A stretch of 64,000 bases of DNA from Celoporthe dispersa (lineage: Eukaryota; Ascomycota; Sordariomycetes; Diaporthales; Cryphonectriaceae): positions 1,302,001-1,366,000 of the forward strand of contig WAID01000004.1 in assembly GCA_016584495.1 (NCBI GenBank), given 5' to 3'. This document shows, one piece after another, positions 1-11,537 of this stretch (position 1 is the first letter of the stretch; each line of letters opens with the position of its first letter). The translations under genes were made by a program, and so were the position numbers. The notes under the pieces are model-generated. The model was not told the origin of the DNA, ran no database searches, and saw only the letters and a list, made by a program, of their open reading frames with translations.

Positions 1-1416
1 CTCTGTGTGTCAAGGCGAGGTAAAATGCATTCCTCGAGCCAGTCTGCTCCTCGAATGTGTTATGCCAAGTTCGCTCAGGGCTCGACAGTTTGGGGGTGAA
101 GGTTTCTCTGCAGATGGCCCATGTTCAATTCCTCAGCCTGCGAAACAATCCTACCGATAATACATACAAAATTATGTATATATATAGAGAGAGAGAGAGA
201 GAGATGTAGGAATAGAGTGGTTCCATGCAAACAAGAAATGTTTATCGAGACTCACAGAGGCTGGACCCTGAACGGTTGTTGGAGCATGCCCTGTGGTGGA
301 TGTGGTGGGGGAGGGATCGCCAACCTGCTGCCCCCACAAAGGGCCTGGACGCTGGGCAGCATCGGGAGAGATCAACGATGGGTAGTGGTGGTATCGCACG
401 GGATCTCCTGCACGTCAGATCGCCCTTGCATTACGCACGCAAGGGGCAGATTGTCATCTACCCAACAGGCGAGAGACGATCGCTGCAGTCAGAGCGCACA
501 GAGCGCACATGCCTGGTGCTCACCCTGATCGACTCGTGCAGTTGTCGCAGCGTTGGTGCGCAAAGAGATAGCCCCAGACCTCTCAAGTCCAGGCGGGGCG
601 GTACGGCGGGGCTAGTCCATCCTCCGCGCGTACAGCTTTTTATGTAAGCATTTTGAAAAGTGTACTAACAATACTGGCTTACAAGGGTCACTCACCCTAC
701 ATGGGTCACATAGCGCATGTACAGCCTCTACGCATGCCTGGGCGAGTGAGATCTTCCAGACATCTAAACTCTGGCAAGAAGTATTAGGCATGTACTGACT
801 AGATAGCACCTATCGAAATCACAATGGTCTCACAGGCACTACTATACCGCATGATTAGTAGTATACGGAGTATAACTATCCATGTGGTAATTATACTCTA
901 TTTTTGACCGCATCCATGCAGACGTTGGTGCAGCCAAAATCCTCCTGAGATGCCGGTGCCTACGAGCATTGTTCCCTACTATGGTAGGCTTCGCTAGGCT
1001 CTCCTCAACCTGACCCTTGCTCTGGTATCTGGGCAAAAGAGCCTCAGGAAGCACAAACTGATCTCGCTTATTCAAGGGGACGTGCATCTGTGGCAAAGCT
1101 GCAGGGTGGCTCTTGCGGGGCAAACTTCCCGACATTTAGCTCCTACAGGAATAACAGCCCCGTAAATATATATAAAAAATAATTCTACATATATAGATTT
1201 AATTGCCGATGCAAATTTGGGGAAAATAAGGCAACCAACCGATCGATTACAGGATGTGCGAGTGGACAATCAGCTAAATCAGGCTCGGGTTTCAAGGTTG
1301 GTGCAGATGACGAGGAGTGCGAGTTCAATAGCGTCTGGGTTGATACTCATTGCTAGTGCAAGTGTAAGAAAATACTGTCCATCTTAAAGTGGCCTTCTCC
1401 ATATCGAATAGAAATT
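1..1416. other. Left-edge region without a supported gene
   Basis: Short overlapping open frames occur here, but none shows a recognisable domain, a signal peptide or a consistent splice model. The sequence holds a TA/GA dinucleotide tract near 173-204 and becomes AT-richer after about 840. I see nothing else that can be annotated. Confidence 0.5.
173..204. repeat. TA/GA dinucleotide microsatellite
   Basis: A short TA run passes directly into about ten GA repeats. It is a simple sequence repeat in a region with no supported gene. Confidence 0.9.
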
Positions 1417-2139
1417 TCAAGGGCAGAGCTTTCTCTCATGCCAGCCTAGTTCTGCTTTCTTGACAACCCAGACCTGACCCTTCTTGGCCTTGTTCTGGGT
1501 GGCACACTTGATCTTGGTACCGTTGGTGCTGCTGCCATTGTCGAGAGTCAGGCAGCTTCCGTTGAACCTGACGCTGTAGATGCTGAAAATACAGTGTTAA
1601 CTTTATAATTTCCATAGAAGTAAGAAGAATATTGGCTTCCAAGTGCAAGGGCTCACTCACTACAGCTTGTACAGGTCACCGGCCTCGGCGCAGGCGACGC
1701 GCCAGTGAGCAGAGTTGGTGTCTGCATCACCAGTCTGCGGAACGACAGCACCGCCATCCTCTTCTCGATGTTAGCTCATTGGACATGATAGAGGGACAAG
1801 GGCAAGTATCTGTTCTAGGAGATCCTCGCTTACCCCTGGCGGCAAGATACTGTCCAGTCTTCTTGTTGATGATCAGCCACTTCTTGTCACCAATGTCCGC
1901 GAACTGCCAGAGCTGATTCGGGTTGGTGACGCTGAAGGAGTCTCCATAATCCCTGAACCACTGCGTCAGCTTCCCTCTCGAGAAGAAAAAAAAGAAAATC
2001 ATGCGTACCAGCCGTGGATGACCTGAGGCTTCGCATCGCGATCCTCATCAAGGGCGGTCTGGCCGTCGACATTGAAGGCCGCATATAGGCCAGGCGTTCC
2101 AGTCCAGGGTGTGGCATTGGTTGGATCGAAGTCAGACAT
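1417..2139 (-). CDS. Ricin B-type (R-type) beta-trefoil lectin-like protein
   Basis: Four exons (2139-2009, 1952-1834, 1760-1661, 1582-1417) give 171 residues in frame. Two QxW motifs typical of ricin-B beta-trefoil repeats are visible: QLWQF about residue 60 and QVWVV near the C-terminus, each next to LAARG or CLTLDNGSS segments that resemble trefoil strands. The protein starts MSDFDPTNATPW and has no signal peptide, so it is probably cytoplasmic. Known fungal lectins of this fold bind glycans and some act in defence against fungus-feeding animals; the ligand here is not predictable. The third acceptor could lie three bases upstream. An in-frame upstream Met is possible but the chosen start directly precedes the conserved-looking part. 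A secreted protein and a secreted glycosidase follow on the same strand. Confidence 0.75.
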
Positions 2140-3250
2140 GACGGAAAGCTTGAACTTTGAGAAGAGGTGTTTGATGTATCGGTGTCTCGATGAAGTGCTT
2201 GTTGAGGAGCGCTGAACAGCTCTTGGGGAACTGGAGGGAGGCATCACCTGGTTTATATAATAAACTTCATGTAGCATGGCTCTGAGCTCCTGTAGTCGAG
2301 CACCATAACAAGACGGCCTCGGGTCCTTTGCTCAGAGGCAAGCTGAGGGGGAAGGGCGGGAGAGACAGACGGAGATTCCCTGCATTTGCAGTTCTAATGC
2401 TTTCGGCGGTCTGAAGACTGATTTGCGCATGAACAACGGTAGGGATCTCGTTGACTCTCTCCCAGGATATTATCTGTGTGTGGCTGGCTGAGGTCGTGGA
2501 TGGACCATGTACTACAAATGACTGATCATCAAGCGGTCGAGCATATCTGAAAGGAAGGCTAATGATACCAGAGCCACATCATCGTCAAGACTCACGCGTA
2601 CAAGTGGAGGATTTGTGTATAGCAGAGTCTCGTGAACACTGACCGCCTGAATCAGTCACTTCTCACGATGTGTACTTTGTTGGTCCAGCGAGGCCACGAA
2701 CGTGCCATAAAATAATACGACAACGCCAAAATATCATCTGAATGCCCAATCTCAGCAGAGAGATGATTGAATAATTGTCGACAAATAGCGGTGTGACAGA
2801 AAACTATCCTGGCTGACAAAATATTGTCTCATATGATGCTTTGGTCTCAAGAAGGAAATCCCAATGTTGTGTGTAATAGTATGGAACGGGGTGCAGATTG
2901 CCCAAATAATAGAGGAACAGTCGACGACCATGAGTGACCAACATCATTCTCTTGCTCTTTTCATATGAACGCCCGAATTGTGAGATGTTTGTCAAATTAT
3001 ATTTGCCTTATATTCGAGAAGATTGGCGAAGTTGCTGCTTGCTCTAGTCTTGGAGGCTCAGCCTCGTGCTTCATCTCCAGGAGGACAATTCTAGCTCAAT
3101 TCGATATATCAAAATCCACAGATCTTCCACGACATCAAAGAGCGGTGAGCCCAGCACATTATGCTGTAAATGCTGGTTCCTGGTGATAGAAACGAGAGAT
3201 TTGAATTCGTAACAAATCCTCTACCACGATCCAGCAGCTTTCTCCTGATC
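2140..3250. other. Spacer between lectin and secreted-protein genes
   Basis: About 1.1 kb, relatively AT-rich. It would contain the lectin promoter (a pyrimidine/TATA-like stretch, tttatataat, lies at about 2251-2260) and the 3' end of the next gene. No supported coding region was seen. Confidence 0.5.
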
Positions 3251-4126
3251 TTAAGTTTCAGGAGACGCTGCGGGTGAGATATTGATTCCACTGGCCCCTC
3301 CAACAGACGTAGATCCATCCGAGCCCTGTGTTGAGAGCCAAGGTTAACGTGTTTGCTTCAAATCGCACCTGGGGATCTGGGAGCAGGTTTCTGCTTCACA
3401 ATGAGAGTTCTTAATTACCTGAGTGATGCCCAAGTCTCCTCCCAAATTCTGCACATTGCCATTAGAGTCTAGAGTAATGCCCGCGTCCTCAGAGAACTGC
3501 TCAGACTCCGCAACAGCCTTGGGCTGACCTGCTTCAGACGCCTGTGAAGCTTCTTCCGTGCTAGGTCCGGTCAGTTCTTCGGCTGTGACAGCCGGGGGGG
3601 CAGCCTGGCCTTGACCTTCGCCTATCTGAGCCGTGTTGGCTGTGGCGGAACCAGTGGTGTCTATCTGGTTCTTTGAATCTCCCTGCGCCACCGCCGTAAG
3701 AAACCCATCAATTTCTGTGTTCTGAGTGTTGCTGTTATTGTCGGCGTTGTCCTCTCCACCTCCACCACCGAGAATCAGCCCATTAGGTAGACTCAGTGTA
3801 GAACTTCCCTCTCCTCCTCCCGCAGTTGTGCTGTTAGATGAACCAGCAGCTGTTGTGGCGGCTGCTCCAGGCTGACCGCCGTTTCCTCCACTACCCAGTG
3901 TCAAGCCTCCGATGGTGAGGTCCCCGCGTCCTTTGAGGGCTGGAGACCGCCATTTGACGTGAGTTGCTACTTGTCCGGTGAAGCCGCCCTAGAGGAGGGA
4001 AGTCAGATGTGACGTATCGGGAGGAATAATCATATGAGAGGAAATGCCGCGAGTGGTTCGTACCGAGAACGCGAGGCCCGCCTCGCTGTAAGCCATGATG
4101 GCAAGAAGAATGGAAGGGACTTGCAT
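3251..4126 (-). CDS. Secreted Gly/Ser/Thr-rich protein of unknown function
   Basis: Three exons (4126-4064, 3988-3419, 3325-3251), all joined in phase 0, encode 235 residues. The first exon encodes exactly 21 residues, MQVPSILLAIMAYSEAGLAFS, which reads as a signal peptide. The mature protein starts with a short ordered-looking segment (GGFTGQVATHVKW) and then becomes low-complexity: Gly, Ala, Ser, Thr and acidic residues with a GGGGG run, and a Gly-rich tail ending SPET. It has almost no cysteine, so it is not a typical small cysteine-rich effector. I do not recognise the family. Its place between a lectin and a secreted glycosidase, all on one strand, suggests an extracellular role, but that is inference. 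Confidence 0.65.
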
Positions 4127-4765
4127 GGTGACCTAATAAGTGAGAATCCAAGAGGAGATTCGTCTGTTCAACGGATGAGATTAGAATGAATCAACGATCA
4201 CCAGAGCGCCTCTCGACCAGGGAGGGAATCACGCCACGTGTCATATACAGAAGGAAGAAAATGAACGAAAGCGCAAGTTATGGATAACAGGAGTTGAATC
4301 AATAAACTCTGGTGAAGCGGTCTACTTCTGTTGTTGGAATGACCACTCTTGCCTAGAAAATATTGGGTCAATTGTCACAAGGCGTGCATGATGAGCTGAG
4401 GTCCTGCGACCCAGTCATCGAACACATTCGAGACAGTAAAAGGCTTAGCAAAGAAATATTGGCAGCTGGGTCTAGAATAGAGACTACTGCTCACTACGCT
4501 ACATAATTATGAGATGACGTCCTAAAAAAAATATAATTGAAAGCCAAGAAGCATCGCCGAGTATCTTGGCATCAGTATCATGTCACAAGCGGCCCGATTT
4601 GGTAGTCTCAAACACACTTGGCATGTATGAGCACCTGGTGTGAGGGATACTGACTGCGTAGATCTCTTTTGAAATAATAAATATAGCGTTCAATCACTGA
4701 TGACCTGCAAGGCTGAGCCGGCTCATCGATCCCTTCGAAATACTGGCTTGCCATCTCAATAAGTA
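4127..4765. other. Spacer between secreted-protein and GH5 genes
   Basis: About 640 bases with no supported coding region. It should hold the promoter of the secreted protein and the 3' untranslated region of the GH5 gene. An AT-rich A-run lies at about 4524-4535. Confidence 0.5.
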
Positions 4766-6255
4766 CTATGTCAACTTGGTGACATTCATCGCGTCCACCC
4801 ATGGCTTCCAATACTCCTCGATGCCCTCCGGAAAATGCCAACCTGACCAGTTGTAGCTCGTCAGGCCCCAAGTGTCCTCCAGGCCCTGCTGCCCAGAACG
4901 AATCCGATAGCTGCCGGCGAGGCTCCACATCGCCCAGCTGACGCCGTGCCTCTCGGTGTATGTTTTGAGGCAGCTCTGCAGGGTGTCGTTGTACATGGTC
5001 GGGTCTTGGTTGTGCCCAAACTCTGTCAGGATAACAGGTGTGATTCGTTGCGCGGGAGGGCAGTCGTTGGTAATGTTGCACGCGGCAGGGGGGTCGATCC
5101 CAAGAGCATTGAATCCGTTCCTGTACAGGCCAGCCTCGATGATCGGACAGGTGCCAGTGTCGACGTCCTCGCTCGACGAGTACAGGTGCAGCTCCCAGAC
5201 CAGCTTATCCGCCCAGGCGTGGCTGTCCAGGTCAAAGTAGACAGGGTCTCGCCGGTACGCGTCCACGATCGCCGTGCATTTGTAACAAGGAGCTGTCAAG
5301 ATATTCTTCTTTGTTGTTAGCGCCGAGAGGTCCTCGTCGTACTGCATGCCTGACCAGGTAATCAAGATATCCGGGTTGGCCTCGTGGATGGCATCACAGC
5401 CCGCTGTCATGTTGCCGACCAGTGTCTGCCAATTGTAGTAGAGATCCGTATTGTTCCAGGATTCGCGCAGTTCATTGCGCAGAGACATCGAGACGATGTT
5501 GGGGTGCTGTTCTGCCCATGTCGCAACGTAAGAGAGGCCCCTCAGCCAGTTTGTAGTATTAAAGGTCAGGTCGTCGAACCACGCATTGCCGTCGACGTGC
5601 GAGCAGCACCACTCTGCCTTGCCGACATGGACATCTGGATGGACGAAGATGCCCTTCTCAGCAGCGATCCTTGCGATATCGGACCAGATCTCGAAGCGCG
5701 TTGTCCCACGCGTCCAGGTTGGGTTATTGGCCACTATCTCGTTTGTGACCCTCGTGCCGTTGACATAACCCAGCGCTTGGATCATAGCTACCTCCAAGGG
5801 CACGTCCTCTCCGTCTCGCTCGTATATCTGGTCAATCATCTCTATGGCGTAGCCCCTGCAAGTCAGATCAGCCTCTTCCTCCATGATCCTATCAATATGG
5901 CTGGTGGTGGGTCTCACATCCGCATGAAGTTGAACCCAACGCTAGCTACATTGTCGATAATTTGTTCGACTGGAACCCACTCAAGGCCCTCTGGAATCAT
6001 CGTCTCGAGGTTCAGGGGCCAGTTGACACCGGCCCAGGTAATGGTCTCGCCCCGGGTGTTGACGATGTTTCTCCCATTAGTGCTGAGAGGGCCGTATGGC
6101 CAGACTGAGGAGTTTCCGGTTCTGGGCTCCATGTCATGTCTGTCGGCGGTGGACCATCGTGGTTCCGAGGGCGCCTGTGGTATTCTGAGATACTGGGCCG
6201 AGGCTGCTGCCGCCAGGAGCACTGGCCACAATAGTATTATTTTCGTCGGCCTCAT
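4766..6255 (-). CDS. Secreted glycoside hydrolase family 5 (cellulase-type) enzyme
   Basis: Two exons (6255-5918 and 5855-4766; 62-nt intron) encode 475 residues. A signal peptide of about 20 residues (MRPTKIILLWPVLLAAAASA) precedes a GH5 clan-A barrel. The predicted acid/base is Glu241 in LRNEL and the predicted nucleophile is Glu391 in VILTEFGHN, both in the usual GH5 context; WAGVNWP near residue 75 is a typical strand-1 motif. Several N-glycosylation sequons (NNT, NMT, NWS) fit secretion. GH5 enzymes cleave beta-linked glucans, mannans or glycosphingolipids; the subfamily and substrate cannot be set from sequence alone. The intron was placed so that FMRM joins GYAIEM, restoring the conserved segment. 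Family assignment is firm; substrate is open. Confidence 0.88.
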
Positions 6256-7066
6256 GTTGAAGGCGGCGGACTGCTCGACAAGGTGGGTGAAAGTGGGAAG
6301 GAGGAGGTGGCAGGGCGGGCTAACTGAGGGGTACTGTATGCCATAGCAGGCAGCAAGTACCTTTTGTATCGACGGTTAACAACATCGTCAGGAGGGGTTC
6401 GCGAGCCTCAAATTTCGATCTGGTGGTGATCAGCGCCGAGAACCTAGCCCGAGCGGTCGCGAGTGGTGCGGAATTAACTGGCCAGAATAGCTGATCAATT
6501 AATCCATACCGCATCACTCATCCAAGATCCGCGCCGGGCCAAAGTTGACCGAGGCTGTGGGTATCAACACACGCCAAGAATCCTGGAAATGTAGCCAGCA
6601 GTTGAAGGGGGGCAGAAATTCCGCCATGACGACTTGCTATTTCCTGTGTACCAATGTATACTGACTGTTACCAAAAAAAAAATTTTTGTGCCGTAGCTAG
6701 GCAGCAGATGATTTGGCAGAAGGTTGTCCGCCATTTCCAGTCATGTCCAAGGCGAGCATTTCCTCGGGAACATCGTCGCAGTTGAGGCCTCTGGCGTAAG
6801 GGACTATTATGTCCTCGCGGAACCATGGCAATGGAAATGCCACTTCAAGCAAGCTACATCATCCAGGCTTCGAGCGCCTCGTAGTCCAGTGAAAACTTGT
6901 TGCTATAGGTGATGAAAAGTGCAGGTCCAATCCTTGGAGCGCAGAGGTGGTACGGTACAGGGTGGTCAGGCGACCCGAAGGGTCTCACATCACGCGTTGA
7001 ACATGGTTCAGACTGCGACAGTAGAAATTGATGCTGATTCGCGTCGTCGCAATCCTGCCACGAGGT
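6256..7066. other. Spacer upstream of GH5, downstream of EMC4
   Basis: About 810 bases. It should contain the GH5 promoter and the EMC4 3' end. An A9T5 stretch lies near 6675. No supported gene was seen. Confidence 0.5.
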
Positions 7067-7690
7067 CTATAGTGCCACAACGGCGGCCTCCAGAGGTTCC
7101 CTCTGCGCCTCCCAAGCCAGCCAATCGGAGCGTGTGGTCGGTAAGAGTCCCATCGAGTTGACTTTCCATATTCCCACGGCCAGGGCAACAAACTGCATGG
7201 CAACGTAGGCTAGCTTGGCCTGCAGCATCTTGACCTTGTTCGTCTCCGTCTCGAACCGCTCAAACGCCTGGTTGGTAGCTATCAGCCCGGCGATCGGGTT
7301 CTTGAAGGCCATGAAGACCATCATGATGCTGAAGATCTGTAGCGAGTTGCCGGTCATGTACATCATGATGGCAGTCATGGGCAAGCTCTTGATCGGGGCG
7401 AGGGCCACCTCCCAGGCCTTCTTCAGCTTCAGGGTGTCCATCTCTTCCGGCGTAGCTTGTTTCCGCGGCTGGGTCTTTGTGTCCTTCGAGGCATCTCGCT
7501 TCTGTCCATGACGATTAGCTGGGTCTACCAAGGGCCATAGGAGCTATTCTGCGCGGACCTTGGAGCCTGAGGCCTGCGATGGAAAGCCTGGAGGGTCTGG
7601 GATGCCGCCGGTCTTGGACTTGTAAGGAGGGGGCGAGTTGAGGTCAGAGACCCACTTTGGGGTCTCTGAGCGTGACTTAAGCTCCGACAT
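7067..7690 (-). CDS. EMC4: ER membrane protein complex subunit 4
   Basis: Two exons (7690-7559 and 7501-7067) encode 188 residues, the normal size for EMC4 (DUF1077). Diagnostic segments are DTLKLKKAWEVALAP, two adjacent hydrophobic helices (MTAIMMYMTGNSLQIFSIMM and AYVAMQFVALAVGIWKV), and the conserved tail GLLPTTRSDWLAWE. EMC4 is part of the ER membrane complex that inserts tail-anchored and multipass proteins. The 57-nt intron begins GTCCGC, a weak donor, but contains a CTAAT branch site and ends GGACAG; it removes an in-frame stop and keeps the frame. The N-terminus is the usual hydrophilic MSELKSRSETPKWVSDL. The gene is divergent from the beta-adaptin gene. Confidence 0.9.
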
Positions 7691-8802
7691 GCTCCTGCCG
7701 CTCTGAGGAAGAAGACGGTAGACGGTGGTAGGAAGTTGGAATGCGTGTGTGCCGGGAGGGGGGGTCGTCTCGATGAGTTGACGTTGGGATTTCGGGAAGC
7801 TGTCGACAAGTACAATTCGACGGAGCTGCTATCGCTACTGCTGACAGTAATCAGTACAGTGCCTACTTAGTAGGCAGGCATAGGTGGGCCACACACGCCC
7901 ACTAATAAGCATACTGTACTAGCAGTACAACAGTACATCATAGTACCGTAGATCGCCTAGTGGACCCCGTTAACCCCGGAGACATCCTCAGGGGCTTGAT
8001 GGACTTTAGTGACGAGGTGCGAGATTGAAATCCAGACATCTTTTCGGCCGTCTCGGTACCTGCTCTGCTGCTGCTGTTTCGTTCTCGATACTGACGACAC
8101 CGACACCATCAGAAAGCAACCAGATCCCCAACCCTTTGCGGTGGATTCAGCACCTCCCGACCGATACGAGCAGACGAAGTTGGCGACACTGACTGGCCCT
8201 TTTCATCATCAGGCGTACAGGCTGAGACATCCACACAACCTTGGGAGACCCTCGAGAGACACGCCTCGCCGAGCGTCCGTCTGGTCTGGCGCGACAAGCT
8301 GTCACTGTCCAGTTCGCATTCCATCGCACCGCCCTCGCATCGCATCACATCGCTGGCTTCTCAGCCGGTCGTCCAACCCCAGCCGCGAACCTCTGGGCCC
8401 GGTCGAAACCCTCCTCCACCCCACGCGAGCTGCTGCAGCCACAAGTTATTTTCTACACACGAAGCAAGACAGGCTCGAGCCTTAAGCGCGAGTCCCAATA
8501 TAGCCGCGAGGCAGATCAAGGAGGGAGTGAGGGGTCCTGACAAGCCCTTGTCGCACTGGGTGTTGGACTGCGCCTAGTCGGTTGATGCGCATTATCACAC
8601 GTCTGTCGGTGTGTCGCCGTCACCAATAATAAGCCAGCACCAGCTCCTGGGGGTGGTGTTTCCGTAGTAGGAGCCCATAAACTCGTGGAAAGGGGGGGCC
8701 CTGCAGGCTCTTGGGGTTCACGCGACATCAACCGTAACAAGCGGCGCAACCTGCAGCAGCCACACCTCCCGCGCCCATACTATATCCATCCACACCTCGA
8801 AC
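7691..8802. promoter_or_regulatory. Divergent intergenic region EMC4 / beta-adaptin
   Basis: About 1.1 kb between two divergent start codons, so it should contain both promoters and 5' untranslated regions. Repeated short AGTA/GTACTG motifs lie at 7840-7940, and the 3' half is a CT-rich leader-like sequence. Open frames in this stretch have no recognisable domain. Confidence 0.5.
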
Positions 8803-11537
8803 ATGGCGACCGTCCAGGGAGGAGGGGATTCAAAGCTGTTCGCTCGGGTAAGCTACATCCTACTCCTTTGCCCTCCAGCCTCCCCCTCCCAATGCTGTCA
8901 TTACCCATGGTCTCTCCCGGCCTGCCACTTTTTTCTTTGATGATCACGTCTCGGCTACGAAGGGCATGTCTTAGACTCCCATTTCGCCGCCCGCTTATCT
9001 CCTGAGCGCAGCCGCATTCTTTTTTTTTTTTTTTTGGGCCTACATTACTCCCCCACTCGCTGCCCTCGTGCCTGTCCTGGGCCCTCGAGACTCTCGCGAG
9101 ACGCCTTCAGGGTCCGTCGAGCATGAGCGGATACCAGCCCAAACCCCCAAACATCATGTATCTTGCATATCTCCCTCCGGGGGGTCTGGCGCACAACAGC
9201 AACTCACGCATAAGACAACAGGGCAAGGTGGCAGAGCTGCGCCTCGAGCTGAACAGCGGCGGGAAGAAGGACAAGAACCACTCTATCAAGAAGGTCGCCC
9301 TCAAGAAGATCGTCGCCAATATGACCATGAGCAATAACGATATGGTCGCCCTGTTCCCCGACATCATCGGCTGCATGAACATACCGAGCCTGGAGATCAA
9401 GAAGATGTAAGAGCCAGGGAGCTTGTGGGATGGCCGACAGGCAAGGCAGGGAAGGCTGACGATGGCTGTGCTAGGTGCTTCCTGTTCTTGGTGAACTACG
9501 CGAGGATGAGGACAGAGATCGCCGTCAAGGCCATACCCGTGCTCGAACATGTGCGTGCAAATCCGGTGGACGGCTGTAGGTCACGCGTGCCCGGCTGACG
9601 CTATTGCAGGACATGGAAGACGCCAACCCCCTTGTTCGAGCGCTCGCCCTCCGCACAATGTCGTACATCCACGTCCGGGAGTTCGTCGGGGCAACGGTCC
9701 CACTTGTGAAGCGCCTCTTGCAAGACCTTGACCCGTACGTGCGCAAGACGGCGGCATTCTGTGTTGCGAAGCTCTACGACCACGATAGGCACATGGTCGA
9801 GCGGTCCGATCTCATCGACAGGCTCAACTCGCTGCTGAGGGATGACAACCCCACGGTTGTCGCAAGTGCCCTGGCCAGCTTGATGGACATATGGGAGAGG
9901 AGCGACGCCATCAAGCTCACCATCGACTACTCCAATGCGTCCAAGATGGTGGCCATTCTTCCCGACTGTTCAGAGTACGTCCCGTGTCCCGCCCTCGAGA
10001 CGAGTGTCGACGTTCCTTTCCACTGACTCTGCAGCAAACAGGTGGGGCCAAACGTACATATTAGAGGCCCTCATGTCCTACGTGCCTCAGGAGACGGGGG
10101 AGGCACACCTGCTGGCTGAGCGCATCTCGCCCCGGCTTTCCCACTCCAACTCCGCCGTGGTCTTAACCTGCATTCGCGTCATCCTTTACCTCATGAACTA
10201 CATGGCCGAGGAGAAGCAGATAGCAGCACTCTGTCGGAAGCTGTCTCCGCCCCTGGTAACTCTGCTCGCCAAGGGACCGGAGGTACAGTACCTCGCCCTG
10301 CGAAACGCATTGCTCATGCTCCAGCGGCGTCCCGACGTGCTGAGAAACGACATCCGCGTATTCTTCTGCAAGTACAACGACCCTATCTATGTCAAGGTCA
10401 CCAAGCTGGAGTTGATATTCATGCTCGCAAACGAGAACAACATCGACGAGGTGTTGACGGAGCTGCGGGAATATGCGACAGAGATCGACGTGCACTTTGT
10501 GCGCAAGGCCGTCCGCGCCATCGGCAAGCTTGCCATCAAGATCGAGTCGGGTGCGAGGAGGTGCATCAATCTCCTTCTGGAACTTGTCGCCACGAAGGTG
10601 ACATACATCGTACAGGGAGGCGACGGTTGTCATCCGCAACATTTTCAGGAAATACCCAAACCAATACGAGTCCATCATCGGGACACTGTGCGAGCATCTG
10701 GACAGCCTGGACGAGCCCGAGGCCAAAGCTGCCATGGTCTGGGTCATCGGACAGTACGCAAGCCGCATCGAGAACAGCGATGTGTTGCTGGAAGACTTCC
10801 TGTTCTCCTTCTCAGAAGAGCCGGTGGAGGTGCAGCTCGCCCTGCTCACCGCCACCGTCAAGCTCTTCATCCAGAGGCCAACCAAGGGACAAGAGCTGGT
10901 CCCCAAGGTTCTGAGGTGGGCCACCGAGGAGACCGACAACCCCGACCTACGCGACCGCGCCTATATGTACTGGCGCCTCCTGTCTACCGACATGAACACC
11001 GCCAGGCAGGTCGTCATGGGTGAGAAACCTCCGATCACCGCTGAGTCCGAACGACTCGACCCGCAGACCCTGGAGGAGATGTGCCTCAACGTAGGCACGC
11101 TCGCGACCGTCTACCTCAAGCCCGTGCAGACCGTCTTCCGCAACGCCCGCCCCCGGCGCCTGGTGGAGTCGCCCGCGCTGCAGAGAAGCTACATTGTCGA
11201 CGGCCAGGCCCCTATGGCCGGCTTCGAAACGAACAAGACCTTAAGCCAGTTTGGCCACGGCGGGCAGCCCACCGACGTGGACCCACGCACGTTTGCGCCT
11301 GGCGCCGCGTCGGATGGCAACGGCAATCTCGCGCAGGCGGTCAATGACGCGGATGCATACTTTGCGGGTATCGGCAGCCAGCAGATGCAGGCAATGCGGA
11401 TCCAGGATGCCGAAGGTGACGCTTTTGGTGGAGGGTCGGGCCACGAGGCTGGGTATGTGGTAAATCAATACGCGCCGCAGCAGGTATTCCAGCCTGCGCA
11501 GGGCGTCGGCTCCAACGGCGACCTGTTGATGTTTTAA
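8803..11537 (+). CDS. APL1: Beta-adaptin, probably AP-2 complex beta subunit (one apparent frameshift)
   Basis: Five exons (8803-8847, 9222-9406, 9475-9550, 9610-9974, 10042-11537) encode about 721 residues of an adaptin trunk. Conserved segments include GKVAELRLELNSGGKK, KKMCFLFLVNYAR, LDPYVRKTAAFCVAKLYD and VWVIGQYASRIEN. The C-terminus ends in a Gly/Gln-rich linker and GDLLMF without an ear domain. The trunk is more divergent than typical AP-1 beta, hence the AP-2 assignment, which is inference; both are clathrin-adaptor subunits. After TKVTYIVQ (about 10615-10617) the frame shifts: removing one G from a GGG run restores EATVVIRNIFRKYP, the expected family sequence. The rest of the gene is intact, so I treat it as functional with a likely sequence error. 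Confidence 0.85.
9018..9035. repeat. Poly(T) tract in beta-adaptin intron 1
   Basis: A homopolymer T run of about 16-18 bases lies inside the long first intron (8848-9221) of the beta-adaptin gene. Confidence 0.85.

Noticed and set aside
5384..6346. 320-codon plus-strand open frame opposite the GH5 gene
   Set aside because: Antisense shadow of the GH5 coding sequence and its signal peptide; no domain.
8009..8485. 158-codon plus-strand open frame upstream of beta-adaptin
   Set aside because: Low-complexity Arg/Ser/Pro translation of a CT-rich leader, with no conserved feature.
10585..10640. Tiny intron as an explanation for the beta-adaptin frame break
   Set aside because: The only GT..AG pair around the site would be 18 nt long, too short to splice.
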